From: JBCDBY01 sp039182715
GTDB lineage: Bacteria > Planctomycetota > PLA2
Length of the DNA: 25,001 bases
NCBI GenBank assembly: GCA_039182715.1
Contig: JBCDBY010000022.1
Coordinates: forward strand, 1 to 25,001
Direction: 5' to 3'
Below are positions 13,539 to 20,869 of the stretch, piece after piece (position 1 is the stretch's first letter; each line of letters begins with the position of its first letter). Both the position numbers and the translations under genes were made by a program. Below the pieces are notes generated by a model, which was not told the origin of the DNA, searched no databases, and was given only the letters and a program-made list of their open reading frames with translations.

Positions 13539-14984
13539 CTACATCCCCTTGAACATGTCCTGCAGCATGTCGGAGTAGGTCACGCCGTCCTCGCTGCGTT
13601 CCTTGGCGACCAGCGACGAACGGTGCAGCCCTTCGAGCACCAGCTCCGCACCGAGATCGGACTCTTCCTGCAGGTGCGCACGCACGAGATCGGAGAGCCC
13701 GGGCACCTCCTGCAGCGTCGCGAGATCCTTCGTCTCGTCGTTGACCGCGATGGTCTTTCCGCTCGCAAACCAGTCGACGACCGGCTTGTAGACGTCGCGC
13801 TCCTCCTGCTCCGGGTTCGAGCCCTGGTACGGCTCCGGGAAGTAGCGCCGGAACACCGCCGCCACGCCGTCCCCGAGAATGCGGTCGGCCACGACCTCGG
13901 GCCCTTCGCGCTCACCCTCGAAGACGAGTTCGATCTTGCCGGTGACCGCCGAGTCGGCGGCGAAAAGGTCGGTCAGGCGTGCCTCGACCTTGTCGAGGTC
14001 GAGGTGCAGCGCGCGCCGCTCCGCGTTGGAGACGACGTTCTCCAGCAGCGACACCGTCAGCCGCACGCTCACGCCGCTCGCCTGATCGACCAGCTCGCTC
14101 TGCCGCGCCTGGATGGCGACCTCCTCGACGATCTCCTTGAGCAGATCCGGCACGTGCACTGTCACGCCGCCGCGGTCCGTCCACGCCTCCTGCGCGGTAA
14201 TGCGCTGCGCAATCTCCAGCGAGCCCGGGTAGTGCGTGATCACCTGGCTGGCGATGCGGTCGCGCAGCGGCGTGATGATCGAACCGCGATTGGTGTAGTC
14301 CTCCGGGTTGGCGGAGAAGACCAGCATCACGTCGAGCGGAAAGCGCACGGGGTAGCCGCGCAGCTGCACGTCGCGCTCCTCGAGGATGTTCAGCAGGCCG
14401 ACCTGGATGCGCGGCGAGAGGTCGGGCAGCTCGTTGATCGCGAAGATGCCGCGGTTGGTGCGCGGAATGATGCCGAAGTGCAGCACGTCCTCGTCGGCGA
14501 GGCTCAGCTTGCGCGTGGCCGCCTTGATGGGGTCGATGTCGCCCAGCAGGTCGGCAATCGTCACGTCCGGCGTCGCCAGCTTCTCGCGATATCGGTCGGA
14601 GCGCGGCACCCAGACGATCGGCGCCTCGTCGCCCTGCTCCGCCACCATCAGCCGCCCGCGATGCGAGATCGGCGCGTACGGGTCGTCGTTGAGCTCGCAG
14701 CCCTCGAGCATCGGCGCCTGCTCGTCGAGGAAGTTCACCATCATGCGCAGGATGCGCGTCTTCGCCTGCCCGCGCAGACCGAGCAGGATGAAGTCGTGCC
14801 GCGAGAGGATCGCGTTTTCGATCTGCGGGATGACGGTCTTCTCGTAGCCGAGCACGCCGGGCCAGCGCTCGGAGGCGGAACGGCCTTCGCGAAGGGCGCG
14901 TACGAGGTTCTCGCGAATCTCATCGCGCACGCTGCGGGACTTCCAGCCCGACGCGCGCAGTTCACCGACGGTGCGAATGGTCAT
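13539..14984 (-). CDS. AAA+ ATPase of the MoxR/magnesium-chelatase I type
   Basis: 481 residues. Walker A is GLRGQAKT near residue 74 (the GxxGxAKT form seen in MoxR proteins). Walker B is in GIFAINELPDLSPRIQVGLLNILEER, where Asn stands where Asp is usual and the catalytic Glu is kept. Sensor 1 is in VMLVFSANPEDYTNRGSI, followed by TPLRDRI with the arginine finger region. It lacks the rest of a chlorophyll or cobalt chelatase operon and is instead followed directly by a VWA gene, so a chaperone-like remodelling role is more likely than metal insertion. It leads a two-gene operon; TAGAAT lies six bases before its ATG. Confidence 0.88.
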   Translation of the reverse strand: MTIRTVGELRASGWKSRSVRDEIRENLVRALREGRSASERWPGVLGYEKTVIPQIENAILSRHDFILLGLRGQAKTRILRMMVNFLDEQAPMLEGCELNDDPYAPISHRGRLMVAEQGDEAPIVWVPRSDRYREKLATPDVTIADLLGDIDPIKAATRKLSLADEDVLHFGIIPRTNRGIFAINELPDLSPRIQVGLLNILEERDVQLRGYPVRFPLDVMLVFSANPEDYTNRGSIITPLRDRIASQVITHYPGSLEIAQRITAQEAWTDRGGVTVHVPDLLKEIVEEVAIQARQSELVDQASGVSVRLTVSLLENVVSNAERRALHLDLDKVEARLTDLFAADSAVTGKIELVFEGEREGPEVVADRILGDGVAAVFRRYFPEPYQGSNPEQEERDVYKPVVDWFASGKTIAVNDETKDLATLQEVPGLSDLVRAHLQEESDLGAELVLEGLHRSSLVAKERSEDGVTYSDMLQDMFKGM

Positions 14985-14989
14985 GCCGT

Positions 14990-14996
14990 TATTCTA
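14990..14996. promoter_or_regulatory. shared divergent -10 region (AAA ATPase and DUF3352-like genes)
   Basis: The 23 bases between ATG 14984 (minus) and ATG 15008 (plus) contain TATTCTA. On the minus strand this gives TAGAAT six bases before the ATPase ATG. On the plus strand it gives TATTCT twelve bases before the other ATG. The space is too short for two independent promoters with leaders. Confidence 0.5.
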
Positions 14997-15007
14997 GTAG
15001 CCACGCC

Positions 15008-16825
15008 ATGAGTCGAACCGCCCTGCTCCTTCTCCTGATCGCGACGCCCGCTTGGGCCGACGACGAAGCGCGCTTTGATCCGGCGCGTCACATGCCGAAG
15101 CAGACGATCGCGTACGCGCACTTCGATGTCGACGCGTGGCAGCGCGGCTTCTGGTCGCTCGATGTCGTGCAGACGCTTTTCGACCCGCGCTTCGCGGAGT
15201 TCTTCAAGCCGACGCTCGACAAGATCCCGACCGAGCAGCTCAAGACGATGCAGCCGGTCCGCGACTGGCTCGACGGGCACGTGGCCGTCGGCCTTTGCGG
15301 GCTGACGGTGAAAGTGCGCCGGCTCGACGGGAAGTACGAAGAGGTGCGGCTCGCGCCCGGGGTGCCGCTCGACGAGCGGTTCCTGAGCCTGCTGCTGATG
15401 GCCGATCTGCAGCGGGACGGCAAGCCGTGGGTGCTGCGCCCCGAGGGTGTCGCGGTCGTCGAGGCCGGCCCCCGCCTGCGCGACGCGCTCGACTCGTTCC
15501 TGCAGAACCCGCCGATTCCCTGCAAACACAAGCTGGTCCAGCGCGGCGCGCGCCAGATTCTCTCCGTCGAGTTCGAGCCGTTTCGGGTGGAGGGCCTCTG
15601 GTGGGCGCCGGAGATCCACGCCGACGTCGGCGGCGAGCGCTGGATCATCGCGACCAGCCCGGATTTGCTGAAGGCGCAGGCGACCTCCCTGCTCGACCAG
15701 CCCGACTTCCGCGCCGCGCGCGAACGGGTCACGTCGGGCGGGCGCGTCGCGTTCTCCTACTACAACGCGGCGGGCGTCCTCGCCGTGCTGGAGCCGTTCC
15801 TGCCTCCGTTCGTGAAGACGAGCGTGCGCGCCGCCGGCATCGACTCCGTGCGCCACGTCGCCGCGGGCGTCTCCATGGTGGACGGCGGGCTGCGCGAGAG
15901 CGTCGCCGTCGGGCTGGTTGAGAATCCGAAGGGAGTCTGGCGGCTGCTCGACGCGATGCCGCCGGGCCTGAAGTCGGTCCAGGCGTTCGATCCGTCCATG
16001 GCGGTCCTGCTGGCGGCGAAACTCGATCTGCGCATCTTCGACGAGCGTTGCCGTGAGGTGCTCGGCGCGCTGGCGCCCGGCGCCGAGACGGTCGTGCAGG
16101 CGGCGATCGAGCAGGCGCTGCGGCCGCTCGACATCGACTATCGCTCCGAGCTGGTGCCCGCGTTCGGCGACGAGATCGCGCTCGGCATGTTCGGTCAGGT
16201 GGTGGGGCTCTCCATCCCCGAGCTGCTCGCCGGCGTCGAGCTGCGGGACGAGGCGGCGTTCGGGCGCCTCTTCACCAAACTGCAGGCGCAGCTCGAAGCG
16301 GTGCCGATGCAGTTCAGGGAGCGCGAGTTCGATGACGGCGGCAAGGGCTGGCAGGCGATCAGCCCCTTCGGCAACATCTTCGCGCGGGTGCACGCGAAGC
16401 ACTTCCTGGCCGGCACCAATCGCGTCCGTCTGAAGTTCCTGGTGCGCAGCTGGGGCAAGAACGAGAGTTCGCTGGCGCGCGACGGCAAGGCGTTCCGCCG
16501 CACGATGCAGGGTCTGAACGGCGGCGCGACCGACGATCTGTGCTTTCTCGCGTACGGCGATGTGCAGCAGTGGGCGCCGCAAGCACTCGCTTTCAGCCAG
16601 CAGATGGGCGTGCTCGACAGCGACTTCTTCGACGGGAGCAAGCTCCCCAACGTGAAGCATCTCGTCGAGCGGTTCTCCGGATTCGCCTACGGCGTCCGCC
16701 GCGACGCGAAGGGCATCGCCATCGACTCCTATGGCCCGGTCAGCCTGGCCAGCGCGGCCTTGCTCCTCGGCGTTTTGGTCGAGCAGCGGCAGGGCCCGTT
16801 TGCGATCATTCCTCCGGCACGATGA
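15008..16825 (+). CDS. exported protein, DUF3352-like, function unknown
   Basis: 605 residues with a clear Sec signal peptide (SRTALLLLLIATPAWADDE, cleavage likely after AWA). The mature protein alternates hydrophobic strands with segments such as YRSELVPAFGDEIALGMFGQV near residue 377, a pattern that recalls DUF3352 proteins, which are abundant in planctomycetes and cyanobacteria. I could not assign a catalytic motif. A probable location is the periplasm. The final ATGA overlaps the start of the cupin gene, so the two are translationally coupled. The DUF assignment is tentative; that it is a real exported protein is secure. Confidence 0.75.
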   Translation: MSRTALLLLLIATPAWADDEARFDPARHMPKQTIAYAHFDVDAWQRGFWSLDVVQTLFDPRFAEFFKPTLDKIPTEQLKTMQPVRDWLDGHVAVGLCGLTVKVRRLDGKYEEVRLAPGVPLDERFLSLLLMADLQRDGKPWVLRPEGVAVVEAGPRLRDALDSFLQNPPIPCKHKLVQRGARQILSVEFEPFRVEGLWWAPEIHADVGGERWIIATSPDLLKAQATSLLDQPDFRAARERVTSGGRVAFSYYNAAGVLAVLEPFLPPFVKTSVRAAGIDSVRHVAAGVSMVDGGLRESVAVGLVENPKGVWRLLDAMPPGLKSVQAFDPSMAVLLAAKLDLRIFDERCREVLGALAPGAETVVQAAIEQALRPLDIDYRSELVPAFGDEIALGMFGQVVGLSIPELLAGVELRDEAAFGRLFTKLQAQLEAVPMQFREREFDDGGKGWQAISPFGNIFARVHAKHFLAGTNRVRLKFLVRSWGKNESSLARDGKAFRRTMQGLNGGATDDLCFLAYGDVQQWAPQALAFSQQMGVLDSDFFDGSKLPNVKHLVERFSGFAYGVRRDAKGIAIDSYGPVSLASAALLLGVLVEQRQGPFAIIPPAR

Positions 16826-17190
16826 AAGCACTCTCGCGAGATCTCACGGACCTGCTGCGCGTCGAACTCGATGAGGCCGCGCTGGCGAACATCGAATGGC
16901 GCAGCTTCGGCAACGGGGTGCGCCTCGGCAAGCTCGGACGCGAAGGCGACGCGCACCTCGTCCTCTACTGGGTCGAGGACGGCGCCCCGAAGGATGCCTT
17001 CGCCCGCCACCGCCACCCGGGCGGCGAGGCCTATCTCGTGCTCAAGGGCACCATTGCCGACGAGACCGGCACCTATCCGCAGGGCAGCTTTGTCTGGCTC
17101 CCCGAGGAGTCGATCCACACGCCGTGGGCCGAGGGCGAAACCGTCGTTCTGGTGCTCTGGCCGGGCGGCGTGAAGATCGAAAAACAGTAG
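16822..17190 (+). CDS. cupin domain protein (ChrR-like cupin)
   Basis: 122 residues, start ATG overlapping the preceding stop (ATGA). The single cupin barrel has both conserved motifs: HRHPGGEAYLVLKGTIADE supplies His, His and Glu ligands (from about residue 58), and GSFVWLPEESIHTPWAEG supplies the last His. This matches the cupin half of ChrR-type proteins rather than an enzyme with a known substrate. It could bind a metal and sense or modify a small molecule. No sigma factor partner lies next to it, so an anti-sigma role is not supported. Confidence 0.85.
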   Translation: MKALSRDLTDLLRVELDEAALANIEWRSFGNGVRLGKLGREGDAHLVLYWVEDGAPKDAFARHRHPGGEAYLVLKGTIADETGTYPQGSFVWLPEESIHTPWAEGETVVLVLWPGGVKIEKQ

Positions 17191-17194
17191 GACA

Positions 17195-17223
17195 TTGACC
17201 TAGAAGTGTACTAGGTGTACTAA
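17195..17223 (+). promoter_or_regulatory. sigma70-type promoter of the GntR-ABC operon
   Basis: TTGACC (17195-17200) and TACTAA (17218-17223) are separated by exactly 17 bases, a near-consensus housekeeping promoter. The -10 lies twelve bases before the GntR ATG at 17236, so the leader would be very short or absent. The operator palindrome covers the -10. Confidence 0.65.
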
Positions 17224-17232
17224 TACACCTAG
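17211..17232. promoter_or_regulatory. GntR operator palindrome
   Basis: CTAGGTGTA (17211-17219) and TACACCTAG (17224-17232) form a perfect 9-bp inverted repeat around CTAA. A partial copy of the half-site (CCTAGAAGTGTA, 17199-17210) lies just upstream. YtrA-type GntR regulators bind palindromes of this size, and this one overlaps the promoter -10 directly before the regulator gene. Autorepression of the whole operon is the likely mechanism. Confidence 0.75.
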
Positions 17233-17235
17233 TTC

Positions 17236-17643
17236 ATGGCCCTGCTGCGCGTCGACCCCACCCGCCCCGAGCCGCTCTTCCAGCAGCTCGTGGATTCCGT
17301 CAAGGATGCGGTGGCGCGCGGCGCGCTCCGACCGGGGGACCAGCTTCCCTCCGTCCGCGAGCTCGCCCGCGAGCTGGTCATCAACCCCAACACGATCGCG
17401 AAGGCGTACCGGACGCTCGAATCCGACGGCGTGACCTACTCGCGCCGCGGCGCCGGCACCTTCATCGCCGAGCGCGGCAGCAGCACGCTGCGCCCGAAGG
17501 AGAGCAAGCGCCGCCTGCGTGAGGGCCTGGCGCGCCTGCTCGCCGACGCCCACGCCCACGGCCTCGATGCCGCCGCGATCGAAAAGCTGTTCCACGAAGC
17601 GCTCGCGAAGTTCGACTTCGCGGAGGAGGCAACCCGTGAGTAA
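17236..17643 (+). CDS. GntR family repressor, YtrA subfamily
   Basis: 135 residues. The winged-helix domain is typical: PLFQQLVDSVKDAVARGALRPGDQLPSVRELARELVINPNTIAKAYRTLESDGV in outline, with the recognition helix around NPNTIAKAYRTLE, then the wing SRRGAGTFIAE. The short C-terminal tail of about 55 residues is that of the YtrA subfamily, which dimerises without a large effector domain. Such regulators sit at the head of ABC transporter operons, as here, and often respond to cell-envelope stress. The end of the gene overlaps the GTG start of the ATPase gene. Confidence 0.93.
   Translation: MALLRVDPTRPEPLFQQLVDSVKDAVARGALRPGDQLPSVRELARELVINPNTIAKAYRTLESDGVTYSRRGAGTFIAERGSSTLRPKESKRRLREGLARLLADAHAHGLDAAAIEKLFHEALAKFDFAEEATRE
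17622..17629 (+). promoter_or_regulatory. strong Shine-Dalgarno site for the ABC ATPase gene
   Basis: GGAGGAGG lies six bases before GTG 17636. It decides the GTG start inside the end of the GntR gene and marks internal operon genes as Shine-Dalgarno dependent. Confidence 0.75.
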
Positions 17644-18541
17644 CCACCCGATCGAGTTCGATCGCCTGACCTGCTACTACGGCAAGCACAAGGCGGTCGA
17701 CACGCTCAACCTGAACATCCCCGAGGGCCAGGTCACCGCGCTCCTCGGCCGCAACGGCGCAGGCAAGACCAGTGCCATTCGCTGCCTGCTCGGCTTCCAG
17801 GAGCCGACGCGGGGCACCGCGCGACTTCTGGGCCACGACGTGCGCGCGCTTCCGTACGAAGTGCGCGGCCGCGTCGGGTACGTGGCCGAGGCGGAACGCC
17901 TCATTCCGTGGATGCGCGTCTGCGACATCGTCGCCTATCAGCGGGCGACGTTTCCCACCTTCGATGCCGACTACTGCGACCAGCAGATGCGTCGACTGCA
18001 GCTCCCGCGCCGCCGCCGCATCGGCAAGCTCTCGCGCGGTATGCGCGCGCAGCTCGCACTCCTTCTGGCGCTCGCCCCGCGCCCCGAGCTGCTGGTGCTC
18101 GACGATCCGGCGCTCGGGCTCGACGCCGCCGTCCGTCGCGAGTTTCTCGAAGCGATGATCGACATGATCGCGGACGAGGGACGCACGGTTCTCTTCACCT
18201 CGCACATCATTTCCGATGTCGAGCGGGTCGCGGATCGCGTCGCGATTCTCGACCAGAGCGTGCTCCGGGTCGACGCACCGCTCGACGAGCTCAAGTCGCG
18301 CGTGCGGCGCTGGCGCGCCGAGTTCGATGGTCCGCCGCCGTCGCCGCCGCCCCTGCCCGGGCTGATTCGGTCGCGACCCTCGACGAACGGTCTCTGGCTG
18401 ACCGCGACCAGTTCCGCGGAGTCGGTGCGAGGTGCCTTCCAGGAACTGGGGGCAACCACGGTGGTGGATGAGCCGCTGGCACTCGAGGACCTCTTCATCG
18501 ATCTGACGCATCCGCAGGAGGCGGCGACATGCGACCGCTGA
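17636..18541 (+). CDS. ABC transporter ATP-binding protein, YtrB-like
   Basis: 301 residues from GTG. Walker A is GRNGAGKT near residue 39, preceded by VTALL. The signature is LSRGMRAQ in place of LSGGQ, Walker B is ELLVLDDPALGLDA with Asp where the catalytic Glu is usual, and the H-loop is FTSHIISDVERVADRV. The last 90 residues form a C-terminal extension with a Pro-rich turn (PPPSPPPLPGL), as in YtrB/CcmA-like exporters. It should energise the two following membrane proteins or both pairs of them. It overlaps the GntR gene upstream by eight bases and the membrane gene downstream by 13. Confidence 0.92.
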   Translation: MSNHPIEFDRLTCYYGKHKAVDTLNLNIPEGQVTALLGRNGAGKTSAIRCLLGFQEPTRGTARLLGHDVRALPYEVRGRVGYVAEAERLIPWMRVCDIVAYQRATFPTFDADYCDQQMRRLQLPRRRRIGKLSRGMRAQLALLLALAPRPELLVLDDPALGLDAAVRREFLEAMIDMIADEGRTVLFTSHIISDVERVADRVAILDQSVLRVDAPLDELKSRVRRWRAEFDGPPPSPPPLPGLIRSRPSTNGLWLTATSSAESVRGAFQELGATTVVDEPLALEDLFIDLTHPQEAATCDR

Positions 18542-19149
18542 TCGTCGTCTTTCTGCGCGAGTCCGTGGAGCTCATCCCGGCCACTCTCGTTTCGATCGGC
18601 GTGGGAATCGCCGTCGCCTCCGACCACGGCGCGTACCTCATCATGGAGCGTGGCCTGGTCGCGAGCCTCGCCTTCGGGCCCGTGTTCGCCGGCTTCTGGC
18701 AGGGCATGATCGACCGGCTTCACCTGCGCGATCCGTTTCATCGGCATCGGCCCGTGGCGCCCCGCCGCATGCAGGCGGTCCGGTCGCTTGCGGGCGCGTG
18801 CTCCGTCGTGCTGATGTTCGTTGCGATGGCCGCTACGACGCTCGTGGTCCGGCTCAACACCAGTTGGGAGCGATTGACCGAGCTGCGAAGCCAGATCGAT
18901 CCCGACGAGGTGATGACGGCGGGTCACTTCGTCACGCTCCTCCTGCACGCCTTGGCCGCCTGGGCTCTCTTGCGCGTCTCGATCGCGACCGGCGGCGTGG
19001 CCGCGGCGGTGGCGACGACCATCGCGTTTTCCTCGGCCTTCATCGCGGGCGGGTCTCACCTGGGGCCCAATCAAGCCATCAGCCTTGCCGTGATCCTCGG
19101 GTGCAGTCTCGTGTTTCAGGGTCTGCGACTGAGGGGAATGACGCAATGA
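18529..19149 (+). CDS. ABC operon membrane protein A1 (paralogue of A2)
   Basis: 206 residues with about five to six hydrophobic segments, starting MRPLIVVFLRESVELIPATL. It shares with the gene at 20279 the pattern xPLxxxFLRExxELxPAT at the N-terminus and, near residue 55, (F/L)WQGxxDR followed by HRPVxPxxxQxVRSxAG. The two are clear paralogues of similar length. The likely role is a permease subunit for the YtrB-like ATPase; I recognise no named family. The start has a GGAGG-type site (CAGGAGGCGGCGACATG), and the stop overlaps the next ATG (ATGA). Confidence 0.82.
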   Translation: MRPLIVVFLRESVELIPATLVSIGVGIAVASDHGAYLIMERGLVASLAFGPVFAGFWQGMIDRLHLRDPFHRHRPVAPRRMQAVRSLAGACSVVLMFVAMAATTLVVRLNTSWERLTELRSQIDPDEVMTAGHFVTLLLHALAAWALLRVSIATGGVAAAVATTIAFSSAFIAGGSHLGPNQAISLAVILGCSLVFQGLRLRGMTQ

Positions 19150-20282
19150 TGCTGCGAAGACTACTCGTCCTGGTCGCCGTGCTCATGGTTGGGCACACCG
19201 TGATTGACGCCGGCCGGTTCGTGCTCATGTCCGCACTCGGTCGGTCGTATGGCGTTGCCGGGCTCAACGAAGCCGGTGAGCCGGCTCGATGGATACCTCG
19301 ACCGGGCGCCGATGTGCCGGTCATGCCCGACGTCAAGCCCATCATCTCGCTTCGCATTCCGCTCGGCCGTGCCGTTCCGCACCGGCCTCTGACCGAGTTC
19401 CAGAAGCAGCACCCGAACTACAGCACGAGTGGCGGGCTTGGTGAGTTCAGGGGCCAGGCCATCTTCTACAACAGTACGCCGCACACGGAGGTCATGCAGC
19501 TCACCTTCGGTCGAAACGACCGGAGTGGTGGTGTCACGTCCTTCGTGCCGGACTCCAAGGTGCGGTTCGAGGGGGTTCGAGGAGCTCCGTTCATTCGCAC
19601 TCCGCGAGTGGCCGCCGGAGGGTTCCAGGGCGTCGTGTGCAACGAGTACTGGGTGCTCCGCTGGGACGGAACGGTTGTGACGCGTCAACCGCTCGGATTC
19701 GACATCGACTCGTGCCAGACCTACAAGCTGCATGAGTACGACCTTCTGGTTGCTCGACTGGGCACCTCGATGCGCCCGGACCGGATCCCCTACATCCTGA
19801 GCCGGTTCCGCCCCGACACGGAGCCGCAGCATGCGGAGCTGATCCTCGAGCCGAGGACGGACCATCAGCGCGGCTACGTGTGGGGGATGGGGCTTGTGGC
19901 GTCGCTGCGGCCGTTCCCGCTGCTCGCCCTTTCCACGGCGCGCCCCGAGTGTGAGGACCCGCTCGACCTCTGGACCGCATGGTGGCTGGACCCCTTGCTG
20001 TTCGGGGGGGCAAACGAGGAGTGGATCGCCATCGGGGCCCTGGTCGCCGTCCTTTGTGGATGGGCGGCCTGGCGCATCGCCGGATTGCGCTGCGCCACGC
20101 GTCGGGACCAGTGCTTCTGGGCCGTCGCCGTGATGCTGACGGGCCCGTTGGGCCTCGTCTGGATGCGGCTCGCGCTGCCATGGTACGCCATCGAGAACGG
20201 GCGTCCCGTCAACCTCGGCGAGTGGCCCGCGCCCGCGCGCAGCGACCGTGAGGTCATCGCGGAGCTGGAGCTCGCGTCATGA
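19146..20282 (+). CDS. ABC operon membrane-anchored protein B1 (paralogue of B2)
   Basis: 378 residues. One N-terminal membrane segment (LLVLVAVLMVGHTVIDAG), then about 260 residues without membrane segments that appear beta-rich, including a CNEYWVLRWDGTVVTRQPLG stretch, then two C-terminal membrane segments. The C-terminal end contains GLVWMRLALPWYAIENGRPV followed by NLGEWP, identical but for one residue to the protein at 20866. The middle domain should lie outside the cytoplasm. I know no family for it. It is coupled through ATGA at both ends. Confidence 0.8.
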   Translation: MMLRRLLVLVAVLMVGHTVIDAGRFVLMSALGRSYGVAGLNEAGEPARWIPRPGADVPVMPDVKPIISLRIPLGRAVPHRPLTEFQKQHPNYSTSGGLGEFRGQAIFYNSTPHTEVMQLTFGRNDRSGGVTSFVPDSKVRFEGVRGAPFIRTPRVAAGGFQGVVCNEYWVLRWDGTVVTRQPLGFDIDSCQTYKLHEYDLLVARLGTSMRPDRIPYILSRFRPDTEPQHAELILEPRTDHQRGYVWGMGLVASLRPFPLLALSTARPECEDPLDLWTAWWLDPLLFGGANEEWIAIGALVAVLCGWAAWRIAGLRCATRRDQCFWAVAVMLTGPLGLVWMRLALPWYAIENGRPVNLGEWPAPARSDREVIAELELAS

Positions 20283-20869
20283 AACCGCTTCGCGCGTGTT
20301 TCCTTCGAGAGATGATCGAGCTTCTCCCGGCGACGGTCGTCCTGGGTTGTGGGGCATTCCTGATCGGGCTCGACCAAGGGGTAGTGGTGCCGCCGATCGG
20401 GCCGCTGCTCGTGGTCGCTGTCGGACTCGGCCTTTGGCAGGGGTGGCTCGATCGTCGTGCCACGGAGGCCGGCTTTTCCAACCACCGACCCGTGCCTCCC
20501 ATCGCCTGGCAGTCGGTACGGTCGATCGCGGGTTTGACTGCTCTGATGGCATTGACGCTGCTGGCGTGGGCGGGGAGCTGGGTGACGTTGAACCGCTATC
20601 CCACGGCGGAGCACCTTCCGCTCTCGCTTCTCCGGGATGCATACGTCGCGACGTTCGTGCACTCCCTGCTCGCTTGGGGTGCATTGCGTGTCGCCATTGC
20701 CCGCCCGGGCTTCCTCGCGCCGGTCCTCTGGGCGGTCCTGGTACCCGGCGCATTCCTCGCAGGGCTCCATCTCATGCGGGGGCAGACTCTGATCAAGCTC
20801 GCACCAATCACACTCGCGATGCTCTGCCTGCTCTATCAACCGGTCCGACTCAGTGGGGCATCTCGATGA
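20279..20869 (+). CDS. ABC operon membrane protein A2 (paralogue of A1)
   Basis: 196 residues, mostly hydrophobic, with about six predicted segments. It starts MKPLRACFLREMIELLPATV and has LWQGWLDRRA and NHRPVPPIAWQSVRSIAGL, matching A1 position by position. It and the next gene repeat the order of the previous two genes, so the pair arose by tandem duplication. A heteromeric permease formed by A1 and A2 with a single ATPase gene is the simplest reading. Starts and stops overlap with its neighbours by four bases. Confidence 0.82.
   Translation: MKPLRACFLREMIELLPATVVLGCGAFLIGLDQGVVVPPIGPLLVVAVGLGLWQGWLDRRATEAGFSNHRPVPPIAWQSVRSIAGLTALMALTLLAWAGSWVTLNRYPTAEHLPLSLLRDAYVATFVHSLLAWGALRVAIARPGFLAPVLWAVLVPGAFLAGLHLMRGQTLIKLAPITLAMLCLLYQPVRLSGASR

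Noticed and set aside
13539..14984. Magnesium or cobalt chelatase subunit for chlorophyll or cobalamin synthesis
   Set aside because: No other chelatase or tetrapyrrole genes lie nearby; the partner is a short VWA protein, as in MoxR-type systems.
12705..15011. 768-codon open frame opposite the AAA ATPase and VWA genes
   Set aside because: It crosses both genes and their junction, has no domain, and the minus-strand products have clear motifs.
14981..16831. 616-codon open frame opposite the DUF3352-like gene
   Set aside because: The plus-strand frame has a signal peptide and a coupled downstream cupin gene; the minus frame has neither and has shadow composition.
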